Part shown: piece after piece, positions 1 to 9,113 of the stretch
Position numbering within the stretch: the stretch's first letter is position 1
How the letters are laid out: each line of letters opens with the position of its first letter
NCBI GenBank assembly: GCA_003144275.1
Contig: NJBF01000015.1
Coordinates: 1-64,000, forward strand
Source of the DNA: Candidatus Heimdallarchaeota archaeon B3_Heim
Lineage (GTDB): Archaea > Asgardarchaeota > Heimdallarchaeia > Hodarchaeales > Hodarchaeaceae
Direction of reading: 5' to 3'
DNA: 64,000 nt
Notes under the pieces: model-generated
The model's database searches: none
The model's input: only the letters and a program-made list of their open reading frames with translations
What the model was told of the DNA's origin: nothing
Made by a program: the position numbers and the translations under genes

Positions 1-120
1 TCAAGCGACTCGATTTCTAGTGAAATTTCATTATAAGTTAGTCTGTACTGCCCGTTGGTTTTGTCGGTGGTTACGGAAGGAAATCTTGCCCCAGGTTACT
101 TTTCACGGGGGTGATACGTG
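1..120. other. G+C-richer non-coding stretch, possible RNA remnant
   Basis: No convincing reading frame. The part from about 45 to 120 is clearly richer in G and C than other intergenic DNA here, which in AT-rich archaea can mark a structured RNA. I compared it by eye with SRP RNA, RNase P RNA and tRNA signatures and found only short chance resemblances, so no identity is given. It may be the end of something that begins before the window. Confidence 0.2.
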
Positions 121-181
121 AAGACTGATATTAAGTGAATTAATATAAGCAATAAAATATTGTTTCTTCAAATATTAAGGA

Positions 182-340
182 ATGAATAAAATGTCGTATA
201 ATGATCACTTTTTTGCTCAGTCTATATCGATGGATCAAGTGTTCTTCCTTGTGATTGGATTGTTACTTATTATAGGGAGTATAATTTATTACATGTTTCT
301 TCGGCCCCGACTTTTTAAACGATTAATACAAGATCCCTAA
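182..340 (+). CDS. Small single-pass membrane protein (52 aa)
   Basis: Short ORF beginning MNKMSYND, with a second ATG three codons later at 191. A purine-rich TAAGGA lies directly before the first ATG. Residues about 18-39 form one hydrophobic segment (FFLVIGLLLIIGSIIYYMF), followed by a basic tail (RPRLFKRL), as expected for a small protein with its C-terminus in the cytoplasm. No family recognised. It stands alone before an MFS transporter gene. Real gene or chance ORF cannot be settled by sight; the tidy TM-plus-basic layout favours a gene. Confidence 0.4.
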   Translation: MNKMSYNDHFFAQSISMDQVFFLVIGLLLIIGSIIYYMFLRPRLFKRLIQDP

Positions 341-359
341 TTCAAAATACTGTCAAAAG

Positions 360-563
360 CTAAACTCTTAAAAATTCATAGACAAAAATCTTGTCTACGG
401 TTGGAAAAGCAATGACGAGTACAAATTTTGATTCCTTCGCTAATTTTAATGCACTCGTCACTCCAGCTATCGTGTATCTCTGAATACATCGAAGATATTT
501 TGGAACTTCCCACCCCTGTAAATTATTCTTGTCATTGTTCTGAAATATCTTCATTGATTCCAT
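360..563 (-). CDS. Doubtful small ORF, 67 aa, unknown
   Basis: A leftward ORF in the 319-base gap between the small membrane protein and the MFS gene. The protein is mixed hydrophobic and charged, with no low complexity, and its C-terminal half (KLAKESKFVLVIAFPTVDK) looks like a plausible alpha/beta segment. No motif or family is recognised, and a TATA-like sequence overlaps the first ATG, so a later start such as the ATG at 554 is possible. An opposing ORF (428-619) covers the same DNA and looks less protein-like. Apart from this the gap holds only A/T-rich DNA, probably the MFS promoter. Confidence 0.25.
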   Translation of the reverse strand: MESMKIFQNNDKNNLQGWEVPKYLRCIQRYTIAGVTSALKLAKESKFVLVIAFPTVDKIFVYEFLRV

Positions 564-659
564 TTATATTAGTTATTGCTAAAATAACAACTCCCGAGGT
601 TTTTTTAATGAAATTGTAGCATAATTGGTGCAGAAAATGATACGAATATACGAAATGAA

Positions 660-1913
660 GTGAAAAACATGTTTAGTAACAGAAATCAGAGTGAAAGACA
701 TGTAGGTTTAACACAAGAGCAGCTTGATCGGAATATACGAATTTTCCAGATAACTGGAATAGATATCACAGTGTTACTGGTCCCAGTTCTTGCGTTGGTA
801 TGGATAGGTGCAGGACTAACGTTTAGCGAAATGCTTGTTCTTCAAGGAATATTTATGATTCCAATATTACTCCTTGAAGTACCTAGTGGTTCATTTGCAG
901 ATTATTGGTCACGAAAAGGGTGTACGACACTTTTTCATGTGATATTTGGAGCTGGAATATTCTTCTACGCAATTGGCGATTCATTCATTATGTTCGCAAT
1001 TGGAGATTTATTGGCAGGAATAGGTATTACCTTCAAAACTGGTAGTGACACAGCCCTTATCTACGATTCCTTAGCCACTAAAGAAAGTAATCCAAACGGA
1101 CAATTTGGTAAATTGGTGTCAAATAGGATGACTATTATGTTTGGCGCTAGTGCTTTGGGGGCAATTCTTGGAGGCATAATCGCTACAGTTACTTTATTGA
1201 AGCTTCCCATATTTCTGACTTTCCTAGGACACATGGGTTTTGCCTTGTTAGTTGCATTGGGATATACCGAACCACCCCGTATCCAAGCAAAATCACCAAA
1301 AGCTGCAATTATGGCTGCTGTAAATTCCTTATCACTGAAAAAGGAACTTCAGCTAGTACTGATCGTTATGATATCTGGGATGGTATTCTCTAACATCGCC
1401 TTTTGGGCTTCGCAGCACGTATTCATAAACGATTATGCTGTTGATGCATTAGGAATGGGATTCATATTAGCAATCTTCAATATCACCGCAGGAATAAGCT
1501 CATTGGCAATAAGGTCAAGAGTATCGCAATTAGCAAACTTTCCTATGCTATTCCTTCTCATCTTAGTCGATGGAGTATATCTACTTGGTTTGATCGTTGG
1601 ATCTTCCCTAGTTGGAGTGATTGTCCTTTCTTTATTCGGCCAATTGACAAGAGGTTCTAGAACGCCACTTACCCAAGCCATCGTGCAAGATAAGATCTCA
1701 TCTGTGGAGCGAGCTACGTTCTCTTCACTGATATCCTTGGTTGGGTCTTTCCTTTACTTTGCCTTTTCAGGCGTTATTAATTTGTTTGAGCTTTCCAGGC
1801 AGGAATCGCTAGTAATTGGATTTTCAGGAATTATCGTTTGTATTGCAGGCTTTATTGCATTGAGCTACAACGATTTTCGTGTTAAAGACTCACGGAGAAG
1901 CGTCTTTCAGTAA
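660..1913 (+). CDS. MFS transporter
   Basis: Major facilitator superfamily transporter of 417 aa, close to the usual length, with about 12 hydrophobic segments in the cell membrane. The loop after TM2 carries the MFS motif A signature (GSFADYWSRK), which gates the inward/outward change. The N-terminal region up to about residue 35 is charged and cytoplasmic. Substrate is unknown; the sequence resembles drug or metabolite exporters in general. Start: GTG at 660 or ATG at 669; the ATG has a weak GTGA just before it and may be the real one. The gene runs toward the acyl-CoA dehydrogenase, separated by a short A/T-rich bidirectional terminator. Confidence 0.85.
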   Translation: MKNMFSNRNQSERHVGLTQEQLDRNIRIFQITGIDITVLLVPVLALVWIGAGLTFSEMLVLQGIFMIPILLLEVPSGSFADYWSRKGCTTLFHVIFGAGIFFYAIGDSFIMFAIGDLLAGIGITFKTGSDTALIYDSLATKESNPNGQFGKLVSNRMTIMFGASALGAILGGIIATVTLLKLPIFLTFLGHMGFALLVALGYTEPPRIQAKSPKAAIMAAVNSLSLKKELQLVLIVMISGMVFSNIAFWASQHVFINDYAVDALGMGFILAIFNITAGISSLAIRSRVSQLANFPMLFLLILVDGVYLLGLIVGSSLVGVIVLSLFGQLTRGSRTPLTQAIVQDKISSVERATFSSLISLVGSFLYFAFSGVINLFELSRQESLVIGFSGIIVCIAGFIALSYNDFRVKDSRRSVFQ

Positions 1914-1927
1914 ACGCTCTCCAATCT

Positions 1928-1958
1928 CCTTCCTTTTTAAAAAAATGAAAAAAGCTCC
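1928..1958. terminator. Shared T-rich/A-rich terminator between convergent genes
   Basis: The 51 bases between the MFS gene and the acyl-CoA dehydrogenase gene contain runs of T and of A that would give poly-U on either strand. Archaeal RNA polymerase terminates at T-rich tracts without needing a hairpin, so this can serve both genes. Confidence 0.45.
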
Positions 1959-1964
1959 GAAATA

Positions 1965-3197
1965 TTATTCTGGAGCATAATTCTTGGCCATTTCAGCACG
2001 CGAAATGACAATTCTTTGTACTTCATTAGTACCTTCATAAATAGGGGTGATACGGGCATCGCGATAATAACGTTCTACATCGTATTCTTTGATATAGCCA
2101 TAACCGCCATGCATCTGAATAGCCTCGTTCGTCACCTGTTGAGAAATTTCCGAGCCATATAACTTCGCAATACTTGCGTATTCAGCAAAATCTAGATTAT
2201 TATCTTTCATACGAGCGGCAATGAGATAGGCGATACGTGCGGTATGAATTTTAGTAAAAAGATCCGCCATCTTAAATTGAGTTACTTGAAAACTCTCAAT
2301 TGAACGACCAAACTGTTTTCGTGATTTGACATAGTTTACAGCCTTCCGATAAGCAGCGTCAGCGATACCAACGCCTTGTGCGCCAATACCTATCCTAGCA
2401 GCTGATAATTCATACAAAACAACACTAAAACCTCTTCCAAGTTCCCCAAGTACATTCACTTTAGGGATCGTTACATCTTGAAGAGTGATTTCCCCAGTTG
2501 CGTTTCCATGTAATCCTAATTTCTCTTCAATCCGCGATACTTTAAAACCTGGATTATTTTTCGTATCGAGAATAAAAGCTGTAAGCCCCTTTGATTTTTT
2601 CTCTGGGTCAGTAGATCCTAAGAATAGAAACGTATCAGCAATACCTGAATTGGAAATAAAGTTCTTAGAACCATTTACAAGGTAATGATCTCCATTATCA
2701 ACAACTTTTGTCTTCAAAGACCCAAGATCTGATCCAGAACTAGGTTCAGTAAAAAGAAGTCCACCAAATATTTCCCCGCGAGCAAGTTTGGGTAAATATT
2801 GTTGTTTGGCTTCCTCTGTACCAAAATGTTCAATAACATCCGATGAAGAATTCTGGAGTCCGAACAATAATGAGGTACTCGCATCTGCACGAGAAAACCT
2901 TTCATAACATGCATTAACTAGAGCAAATGAGAGGCCGACACCTTCATATTTTTCAGGAATTGCTAAACCCATTAAATCGCTTTCTCCAAGTTTTTTTAAA
3001 ATCTTATACGCTTGTGGAGGATAAGTGACTTTACCTGTCTTTGGATCATGGATACAACCGATTTCATCCATTTCTTGTGCATGTGGTTCAATTTCTTTTT
3101 TGCAGATTTCGTCCACAAGATCCAAAATCATTTCATTTTCTTCAGACTCTTCTTTCGTGAATCCTAAGGTCAATAATACTTGATATAAATCCTTCAT
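1965..3197 (-). CDS. Acyl-CoA dehydrogenase
   Basis: FAD-dependent acyl-CoA dehydrogenase of 410 aa, which puts a 2,3 double bond into an acyl-CoA thioester as the first step of beta-oxidation or amino-acid degradation, passing electrons to an ETF-type carrier. All three domains are present: helical N-terminus (to about 145), beta middle domain with the LLFTEPSSGSDLG stretch (about 145-255), and helical C-terminus with KSRKQFG and the QMHGGYGY segment. The catalytic glutamate is visible in YEGTNEVQR (E388), placing it with the short-chain type enzymes. The exact chain specificity cannot be read. No ETF genes are adjacent. A second part of fatty-acid metabolism lies at 13.6-19.1 kb. Confidence 0.93.
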   Translation of the reverse strand: MKDLYQVLLTLGFTKEESEENEMILDLVDEICKKEIEPHAQEMDEIGCIHDPKTGKVTYPPQAYKILKKLGESDLMGLAIPEKYEGVGLSFALVNACYERFSRADASTSLLFGLQNSSSDVIEHFGTEEAKQQYLPKLARGEIFGGLLFTEPSSGSDLGSLKTKVVDNGDHYLVNGSKNFISNSGIADTFLFLGSTDPEKKSKGLTAFILDTKNNPGFKVSRIEEKLGLHGNATGEITLQDVTIPKVNVLGELGRGFSVVLYELSAARIGIGAQGVGIADAAYRKAVNYVKSRKQFGRSIESFQVTQFKMADLFTKIHTARIAYLIAARMKDNNLDFAEYASIAKLYGSEISQQVTNEAIQMHGGYGYIKEYDVERYYRDARITPIYEGTNEVQRIVISRAEMAKNYAPE

Positions 3198-3385
3198 TGT
3201 GTATTCACTTACTTTAACTTCGTTAAATCTGATAAAAAGTAGTTCTCCTATCTGGAGTATATATTTTCAATTCTTTTCTCTGTAGGAAAATATGATAAAA
3301 ATGCCATTTCTGTGAATAAATAAAATTTTGGTATCAAAAAGTAGTTATTAAAATTAGAGCGAGTAATTACAAAAACTCAAGAAAT

Positions 3386-3397
3386 AGATTTAAATCT
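3386..3397. promoter_or_regulatory. 12-bp palindrome containing a TATA-like box
   Basis: AGATTTAAATCT is a perfect 12-base palindrome with TTTAAAT at its centre. It sits 46-57 bases before the likely start of the phosphatidyltransferase gene, right for a TATA box with a short 5' leader. The symmetry may be chance or may let a regulator sit on the TATA box. Confidence 0.35.
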
Positions 3398-3433
3398 GCT
3401 ATAAGAAAAATAGAATTCTGAACTTATTGTGAT

Positions 3434-4117
3434 GTGGTTTTAATGGTCTCTATGTCATTTATACGTGAGAATACTCGTAGTAAACTCGAAAAAGCTAGTT
3501 ACCCATATCTACTCCATTTGCCTGATTTTATATCCCCCACAGTTCTTACATGGGGAAATTTATTGTTTTCTATAATTGCTGGAGTTGCTTTTGCATTTCA
3601 ATACTTCACTCTTGCCTTAATTCTATTAACGAGCGCATTTTTGTGCGATTCACTTGATGGAATGGTTGCTAGAGTGAGAAATAAGAGCTCTGTTTCTGGT
3701 TACTACCTAGATTCAGGAGTAGATAGATTGGGAGAAGCAGTATGGCTCTATGGACTTTTCGTTAGTGGTGTATTTCCTCAAAATGCTGTTTTTTTACTTG
3801 CAGTTTCAGCATTTTTGATTAATTATTTTCGTGTGCAACAAGCGAGGGTCTTCCGAGTTCACGATCCCGGATTGATGGAAAAGGGAGAAAGAAATATTTA
3901 TTTCGGCTTTCTTACTTTGGGACTATCTGTAAGTATTAATATTCAAGCTTTGACGTTATCACTGTGGTTTGTGTGTATTTTATCAATAGCTACAACCCTG
4001 CAGCTATTCAGACGAGGTGTGATACTTACAAGAAATAGTGGTACGGATGTAACTCAGATAATTGATACGCAAGATTTATTGGAAGAATCGCCTGATCGAA
4101 TACTGGGAGGAACGTAG
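3434..4117 (+). CDS. CDP-alcohol phosphatidyltransferase (archaetidylinositol-phosphate synthase-like)
   Basis: Integral membrane enzyme that transfers a CDP-activated lipid to an alcohol head group; in Archaea such enzymes make archaetidylinositol phosphate or archaetidylserine/glycerol phosphate. The complete family signature is present: D72, D75-G76, A79-R80, G89, D93 and D97, which bind the metal ions and CDP. About six membrane segments follow the usual layout, and 227 aa is normal. The soluble C-terminus (from about 195) is acidic and unmatched. Start could be GTG 3434, ATG 3443 or ATG 3452; a TATA-like box at 3389-3395 fits any of them. It converges with the beta-helix gene, only nine bases apart. 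Confidence 0.85.
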   Translation: MVLMVSMSFIRENTRSKLEKASYPYLLHLPDFISPTVLTWGNLLFSIIAGVAFAFQYFTLALILLTSAFLCDSLDGMVARVRNKSSVSGYYLDSGVDRLGEAVWLYGLFVSGVFPQNAVFLLAVSAFLINYFRVQQARVFRVHDPGLMEKGERNIYFGFLTLGLSVSINIQALTLSLWFVCILSIATTLQLFRRGVILTRNSGTDVTQIIDTQDLLEESPDRILGGT

Positions 4118-4126
4118 CTAATTTAC

Positions 4127-5269
4127 TCAGATGATTTTCTTAGAAGATTTTTTAATTTTCTTCTTCACTCTAATGATTACTAGTAGCAGAAATAGGTTAG
4201 CTAAAGTACTATTGAATCCAAACATTCCATAATATCCAAGTCTAATATTATCATTTGACATATCTTCAACAATTAACCCTTCTGCACAACCTGCACGAAT
4301 TTTTATCCTGTAAAACTCTCCGTTTGGGTAGATAGAGGAATTCCAAATATACGTAGTATTCATTAGTTCTGTAGCTAATTGTTCCCATGTACTTCCTGCA
4401 TCATCCGAGAGATATACATCGTAATAAACTTCATGTCCTTTAGAATCAAAAGCGGTGAACCATCTAACATACTCAGTTCCGTATACATTGTCATACCTAT
4501 CATTGGGGAAAAGAACTGTCGGTCTCGAAAGGTAATGAATAAGTGTTGGATTCACTGGGGATATCTGGGGCTGTTTATCAAAATTATAATTTCCCTCAAA
4601 GGAGTACCACCCAGAATCTGTCTCCCAAAAATTATTTCTAATTATTGTTCTGTTTGTATTATCGTATGCGGAGTAGACTCCCTGAAGGTTGTTTTGAATG
4701 AAGTCATTTAATTCTACTAAATTGGTGATGGATGAATCTATCAAATAGATGCCATATTTGGTATTATGATAGAATAGATTTCTAGAAACTGTGACTTCAT
4801 TAGAATACAAGACTTCAAGCCCATTAAACCCATTAAGAATAGTAGAATTCCCAATGAAGGCGTTTTCCACATTATTTAGATAAATGACCACTTTATTTCC
4901 ATTCAACCCATCTAAAAAGCAATTTTCAATTTTAAAATGCACACTCGTATCTTGAATGTCAATTAAAATCGCAGCTTGTGTGATATTGAGAAATTCGATG
5001 GTATACGGAGTTTCTTCTTCTCCTGTGCCAGTAAAATTATAATTGGAGAATCCTTCATTTCCTCTAATAATTATAGGAGAATGTGGTGTAAATGAGAAAT
5101 TTGAAAGGTCAATTTCGTTTTGTTCAGAATCAAGGCGTTTCTCTTCTAATATATTTGAAATTATATCTTCCCCCCTGTAACAGTCGGCCATTCCAGCCAT
5201 GAAAAATCCCCCTCCAATCAAAAAGACAAAGAAAAATGTCAAAAGCGAAAATTGAATTACTTTCCTCAC
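4127..5269 (-). CDS. Membrane-anchored NosD-like beta-helix protein
   Basis: Predicted surface protein of 380 aa. The N-terminus has a basic start and a strongly hydrophobic stretch (about residues 6-27), a signal peptide or anchor. Residues about 90-220 carry repeated short strands with Asn-rich turns (for example LNNVENAFIGNSTI, NGFNGLEVLYSNEVTVSRN), typical of right-handed parallel beta-helix proteins of the NosD/periplasmic copper-binding group. A second beta region (about 235-340) resembles a fibronectin-type fold. The C-terminus has one membrane helix and a Lys-rich tail, so the protein is probably held in the membrane facing outward. Role unknown; carbohydrate binding or surface adhesion is possible. 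Confidence 0.7.
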   Translation of the reverse strand: MRKVIQFSLLTFFFVFLIGGGFFMAGMADCYRGEDIISNILEEKRLDSEQNEIDLSNFSFTPHSPIIIRGNEGFSNYNFTGTGEEETPYTIEFLNITQAAILIDIQDTSVHFKIENCFLDGLNGNKVVIYLNNVENAFIGNSTILNGFNGLEVLYSNEVTVSRNLFYHNTKYGIYLIDSSITNLVELNDFIQNNLQGVYSAYDNTNRTIIRNNFWETDSGWYSFEGNYNFDKQPQISPVNPTLIHYLSRPTVLFPNDRYDNVYGTEYVRWFTAFDSKGHEVYYDVYLSDDAGSTWEQLATELMNTTYIWNSSIYPNGEFYRIKIRAGCAEGLIVEDMSNDNIRLGYYGMFGFNSTLANLFLLLVIIRVKKKIKKSSKKII

Positions 5270-5441
5270 ACTTCACACCCACTGGGTCTCATTTGTATGT
5301 CAATAGTTTTCAGTCATCCTTATTCCTAGAATAAATCAGTTAATAATATTCCTACTGATTATACTTCACTTCATCCACTTCCATAAAATCAAGTTTTAAT
5401 AGTTCCACTATCAGAAGAGTCTTTCACAGAAGGAATCATTT

Positions 5442-8249
5442 ATGAGTAATTCTACCTCCCCTAATCCTCCAGTTCACACGCAATCCGTTGAGGATCTGAA
5501 AAATGAGTTCAATACAGACCTTCAACGAGGTTTGACAAGTGAAGATGTTACAAAACGCTTAGAAAAATATGGAATGAATGAGCTAATTGCAGGAGAAACG
5601 ATTACTCCAATTAAAATGTTTTTACTACAGTTTAAAGATTTTATTGTATTTTTATTGCTTGGAGCAGCTCTCGTTTCAATTATTTTCCAAGACTGGATAG
5701 AAGCTCTCATTATCATCGTAATAGTTATGTTGAACGCAATAATGGGCTTTGTTCAGGAGTATAGGGCAGAATCAGCATTAGAGAAGCTGAAAGAGCTGAC
5801 AGGTGATGATACGTTAGTAATTAGGGATGGTGTGGAAACTAGAATTGATACACGAGAGCTAGTACCAGGAGATATTTTACTCATGTATGAGGGGGAGACT
5901 ATAGCGGCTGACGCTCGGGTTTTTGAAGCGAGTAGGTTGCGAATAGAGGAAGGATTATTGACAGGAGAATCAGTTCCCGTTGATAAAATGTGTGAACCAC
6001 TTATGGATGAGAGACTTCCAATTGCTGATCGTAAAAATATTGTATACATGGGAACTACAACCGTAAAAGGTCGTGGTAAGGCCCTTATCACTAGGACAGG
6101 GATGAACACTGAGATGGGTGAGATTGCAAAATCTACTGCTGAAACAACAGAACAGGCTACGCCTTTACAAATACAGCTCTCAAAGCTAGGAAAAATTTTA
6201 GGTGGATTAGTTATTATTGTTGTCTTTTTTGTCCTTATCGCACAGATCCTCCAAGCCGAGGACACATTTCTTCAAATGCTCGACAATACATTAACCCGTC
6301 GAGATGAAGAGCTGATTCATATTGTTGAAGCCGCACTTGCATTGGCGGTTTCTGCCGTACCAGAAGGGCTAGCTGCCGCGATAACATTGACTTTTGCGAT
6401 TGGAGTTCAAAGGATGGTTAAAAAGAATGCAATTATCCGAAAATTACCAGCAGTAGAAACATTAGGTTCAGTTGAAGTCATTTGCACCGATAAAACTGGT
6501 ACACTGACTCAAAATAAGATGACCGTTCAAAAATTATGGACTCCTGATTTGGGATATGTTGATGTAACTGGAACTGGTTATTTGCCCAAGGGTAACTTTA
6601 TTAGCATAAACAGTAATGAAAAAATAAATATTAAAGAGCATAAAGATGCGTACCAATTACTTAAGGCTGCATCTTTGTGTAATACTGCTGCTATCAATTA
6701 CGAAAAAAGGGAATGGAAGTGTGAGGGGGATCCAACAGAAGGCGCACTGATTGTTGCAGCAATGAAATCTATGAATCTTAATAGATGGGAAGAGAGCTAT
6801 GATCTCAAAGATCAAGGAGAAATTTTCTTTGATTCTGATCGTAAGCGAATGTCAATGGTCTTTAGTAGAAAAAAGCCTAAAATTGAGGAAACTTGGGCTT
6901 TTATGAAAGGAAGTCCTGGAATCGTACTAGACCTTTGTACGCATGTGCTTTTTGGGGAAAAAGAAGTTCCCTTGACTGATGAAATTCGGCAACAAATAAT
7001 TGATAATAATTCTCAACTTGCGAGCAAAGCCTTCAGGGTGTTAGGAATAGCACAGAAGGAATTACCTAATGATATTGTTGAATTTACAAAAGAATCAGTA
7101 GAAACGGAGATGACTTTCATTGGATTGATAGCAATGATTGACCCTCCACGACTTGAGGTCGAAGAGGCCATTCGGAAGTGTAAGGATGCTGGAATTCGCA
7201 TTATTATGATCACTGGCGATCAACTTGACACTGCACTAGCAATTGCTAGGGCCCTTGATTTGAAACCTTACGAAGATACATTCTATCTTGCCCATACATC
7301 AGCAGAACTAGAAGCAATGGATAATGAGGAGTTCATTGAAGTTTTAAAGGATCTAGATGTGTGTGCAAGAGCTTCTCCTAGTATCAAGCGAAGAATTGTT
7401 GAAACTTTACAAAATGAATTTGGCCTTGTCGTTGCTATGACCGGAGATGGGGTAAATGATGCACCTGCTCTTAAGAAAGCAGATATTGGAATTGCCATGG
7501 GTATAACAGGTACCGATGTTGCTCGTGAGGCGAGTGATATGGTTCTCATGGATGATAATTTCGCTACTATAGTATCAGCCGTAGAAGAAGGTAGAAATAT
7601 TTATGCAAATATGAAAAAATTCATTCGCTATCTGTTAAGCTCGAATTTCGATGAAATTCTAGTAGTTTTTACTGCCACAGTAATACTGGGTCTTCCCTCC
7701 CCTTATCTTGTACTGAGCATTTTGTGGATTAATTTATTAACTGATGGATTACCAGCATTAGCTTTATCGGTTGATCCGGGAGATCCTAATATAATGAAGA
7801 AAAAACCTCGTGGTAAGCAAAGTAATATGTTTAATGAAATTCTCATCTTTTCCTTAGTAGCAGGTATAATTTCATTCTTAGGAACAATGATTTTCTTTTT
7901 ATCCTTTGGTGGCGACTTTACTGGAGAAAATTTGAAAATTGCACGAACTCTTGCCTTGACGGTCTCTGTTATCTTTGAACTTTTTCAGGTATTTGTATCT
8001 AAAGCCCCTGATGATAAAAGTGTTTGGCGTTCTAATCCCTTTAACAACCTTTACTTGATAGGGGCTGTTATCATGGCTTTCATTCTGCATTTATTTATTG
8101 TATATGTAGAGACATTAGCTAATATCTTTGAATTAAGTCCTATTGCATTCGACCAGTGGGTATTGATTTTCGTTATAGTTATAATAGGTATTATCATATT
8201 AGACGCGGTAAAGCTACTACAATCTAAGATAACTAACCGTGTATACTAA
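5442..8249 (+). CDS. P-type cation ATPase, calcium-pump (P2A) type
   Basis: ATP-driven cation pump of 935 aa. Visible landmarks: TGES in the actuator domain (174-177), the PEGL membrane motif (307-310) typical of SERCA/PMR1-like Ca2+ pumps, the phosphorylated aspartate in DKTGTLTQNKM (D350), and the hinge GDGVNDAP (668-675). Ten membrane helices are expected and seen. An N-terminal cation-ATPase domain (about 14-70) is present. Export of Ca2+, or Mn2+/Na+, from the cytoplasm is the likely function; the ion cannot be fixed by sight. ATG 5442 is preceded by an AGAAGGA ribosome site and a TATA-like TTTTAATAG about 45 bases upstream. Confidence 0.92.
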   Translation: MSNSTSPNPPVHTQSVEDLKNEFNTDLQRGLTSEDVTKRLEKYGMNELIAGETITPIKMFLLQFKDFIVFLLLGAALVSIIFQDWIEALIIIVIVMLNAIMGFVQEYRAESALEKLKELTGDDTLVIRDGVETRIDTRELVPGDILLMYEGETIAADARVFEASRLRIEEGLLTGESVPVDKMCEPLMDERLPIADRKNIVYMGTTTVKGRGKALITRTGMNTEMGEIAKSTAETTEQATPLQIQLSKLGKILGGLVIIVVFFVLIAQILQAEDTFLQMLDNTLTRRDEELIHIVEAALALAVSAVPEGLAAAITLTFAIGVQRMVKKNAIIRKLPAVETLGSVEVICTDKTGTLTQNKMTVQKLWTPDLGYVDVTGTGYLPKGNFISINSNEKINIKEHKDAYQLLKAASLCNTAAINYEKREWKCEGDPTEGALIVAAMKSMNLNRWEESYDLKDQGEIFFDSDRKRMSMVFSRKKPKIEETWAFMKGSPGIVLDLCTHVLFGEKEVPLTDEIRQQIIDNNSQLASKAFRVLGIAQKELPNDIVEFTKESVETEMTFIGLIAMIDPPRLEVEEAIRKCKDAGIRIIMITGDQLDTALAIARALDLKPYEDTFYLAHTSAELEAMDNEEFIEVLKDLDVCARASPSIKRRIVETLQNEFGLVVAMTGDGVNDAPALKKADIGIAMGITGTDVAREASDMVLMDDNFATIVSAVEEGRNIYANMKKFIRYLLSSNFDEILVVFTATVILGLPSPYLVLSILWINLLTDGLPALALSVDPGDPNIMKKKPRGKQSNMFNEILIFSLVAGIISFLGTMIFFLSFGGDFTGENLKIARTLALTVSVIFELFQVFVSKAPDDKSVWRSNPFNNLYLIGAVIMAFILHLFIVYVETLANIFELSPIAFDQWVLIFVIVIIGIIILDAVKLLQSKITNRVY

Positions 8250-8577
8250 AAATCATTATATTCATCTGGAAATGCCTTTCAAGTGTAAATCTATAGAAGA
8301 CCTCTTAAAGTTCATCTATCAAAATCTCCTGAAATAAAAGGATCAGTTTTGATACAATTAGAAAGTCAGTTGGAACTTCAAAGGTTGAAAGGGAAAAAAA
8401 ACAGGGAAACGCATTTGAGGATTCAACGCTCAATTATACTCTCTAGAACATTTAGTGATGGATTAATTACAAATGTAAATCTTTAAAAATGGCTTTCTAT
8501 CGAGGATACACTAGATTTGCATTCTAATACTGGAATTTCGAATCAAAAACATCATTGGAAAAAGGTGAAAAGAAAAA
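8250..8577. other. 328-base intergenic region with the histone promoter
   Basis: No ORF or RNA gene seen. The last 100 bases hold a TATA-like CTTTAAAAATG (about 8483-8493) and a strong AAGGTG ribosome site about 8 bases before the histone ATG, implying a leader of roughly 60 bases. The rest is plain A/T-rich DNA, an unusually long upstream region for this genome. Confidence 0.4.
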
Positions 8578-9006
8578 ATGGCTGTATTTGCTAAGGCTAG
8601 AATTGAAAAAATTATCAAAGCGAGTGGCGCGGAGCGAGTTAGCGCCAAGAGTATTGTACGTATGGACGAATTAGTCGCTGAATTTGGGAAAAGTACATCC
8701 AAAACTGCGATCGATTTTGCCAAAGCGGCAGGAAGAAAAACTGTACAAGGCGCGGATATTAAAGTTGCCGTATCCAAAATTGGGGTTCCAAAATATTCTC
8801 CAACTGGACCCAAATCGAAAGCATTTGCAAAAGCTCGTGTAGAACGAGTTATTCGAGATGCTGGAGCAGAAAGAGTTAGTGGAGATGCAGTGGATTATCT
8901 GAATAAACAATTAGAAGCCTATTGTTATACCCTAGCCAAGTCTGCGGTTGACATTGCTCGACATGCGAAAAGAAAAACAATAAAAGACACTGATATTATG
9001 CCATAG
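8578..9006 (+). CDS. Tandem (doublet) archaeal histone
   Basis: DNA-packaging protein of 142 aa made of two complete histone folds joined head to tail, residues about 1-69 and 80-142; ordinary archaeal histones have one fold of about 67 aa. Both halves keep the loop-1 GAERVS (17-22 and 96-101), the loop-2 R-K-T (53-55 and 132-134) and the following helix-3 aspartate. The linker (about 70-82) is rich in Pro, Ser and Lys. The two halves are only moderately alike, so the protein should fold as a covalent pseudo-heterodimer, like eukaryotic H3-H4 or H2A-H2B pairs. No N-terminal tail. It has its own promoter, a strong ribosome site and a T-rich terminator, suggesting high expression. Confidence 0.93.
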   Translation: MAVFAKARIEKIIKASGAERVSAKSIVRMDELVAEFGKSTSKTAIDFAKAAGRKTVQGADIKVAVSKIGVPKYSPTGPKSKAFAKARVERVIRDAGAERVSGDAVDYLNKQLEAYCYTLAKSAVDIARHAKRKTIKDTDIMP

Positions 9007-9028
9007 GTTATCTAAGGCTGTATAAATC

Positions 9029-9046
9029 AGTTTCTTCCTTTTTTAT
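9029..9046 (+). terminator. T-rich terminator of the histone gene
   Basis: A pyrimidine tract with a run of six T (9039-9044) begins 25 bases after the histone stop codon, a typical archaeal intrinsic terminator. Confidence 0.5.
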
Positions 9047-9062
9047 ACTCATTCTAATCTCC

Positions 9063-9081
9063 GTGCTAGCCAAACTAGCAC
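9063..9081. promoter_or_regulatory. Perfect inverted repeat before the methyltransferase promoter
   Basis: GTGCTAG and CTAGCAC form perfect 7-base arms around a 5-base spacer (CCAAA). It lies just upstream of the TATA-like tract at 9087-9098 and before the methyltransferase start, the right place for an operator. It could also form a small RNA hairpin after the histone gene, but there is no T-run directly after it. Confidence 0.4.
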
Positions 9082-9113
9082 AATGAAATTTTTTATATTG
9101 TTGTGTGCAATAT

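Noticed and set aside
1..120. SRP RNA or RNase P RNA
   Set aside because: GGAAGG and CCCCAGG are present, but the order and paired arms do not match the conserved core of either RNA.
428..619. 63-aa rightward ORF overlapping the doubtful leftward ORF at 360-563
   Set aside because: Composition is unlike a protein and no start signal is seen; the leftward frame looks better.
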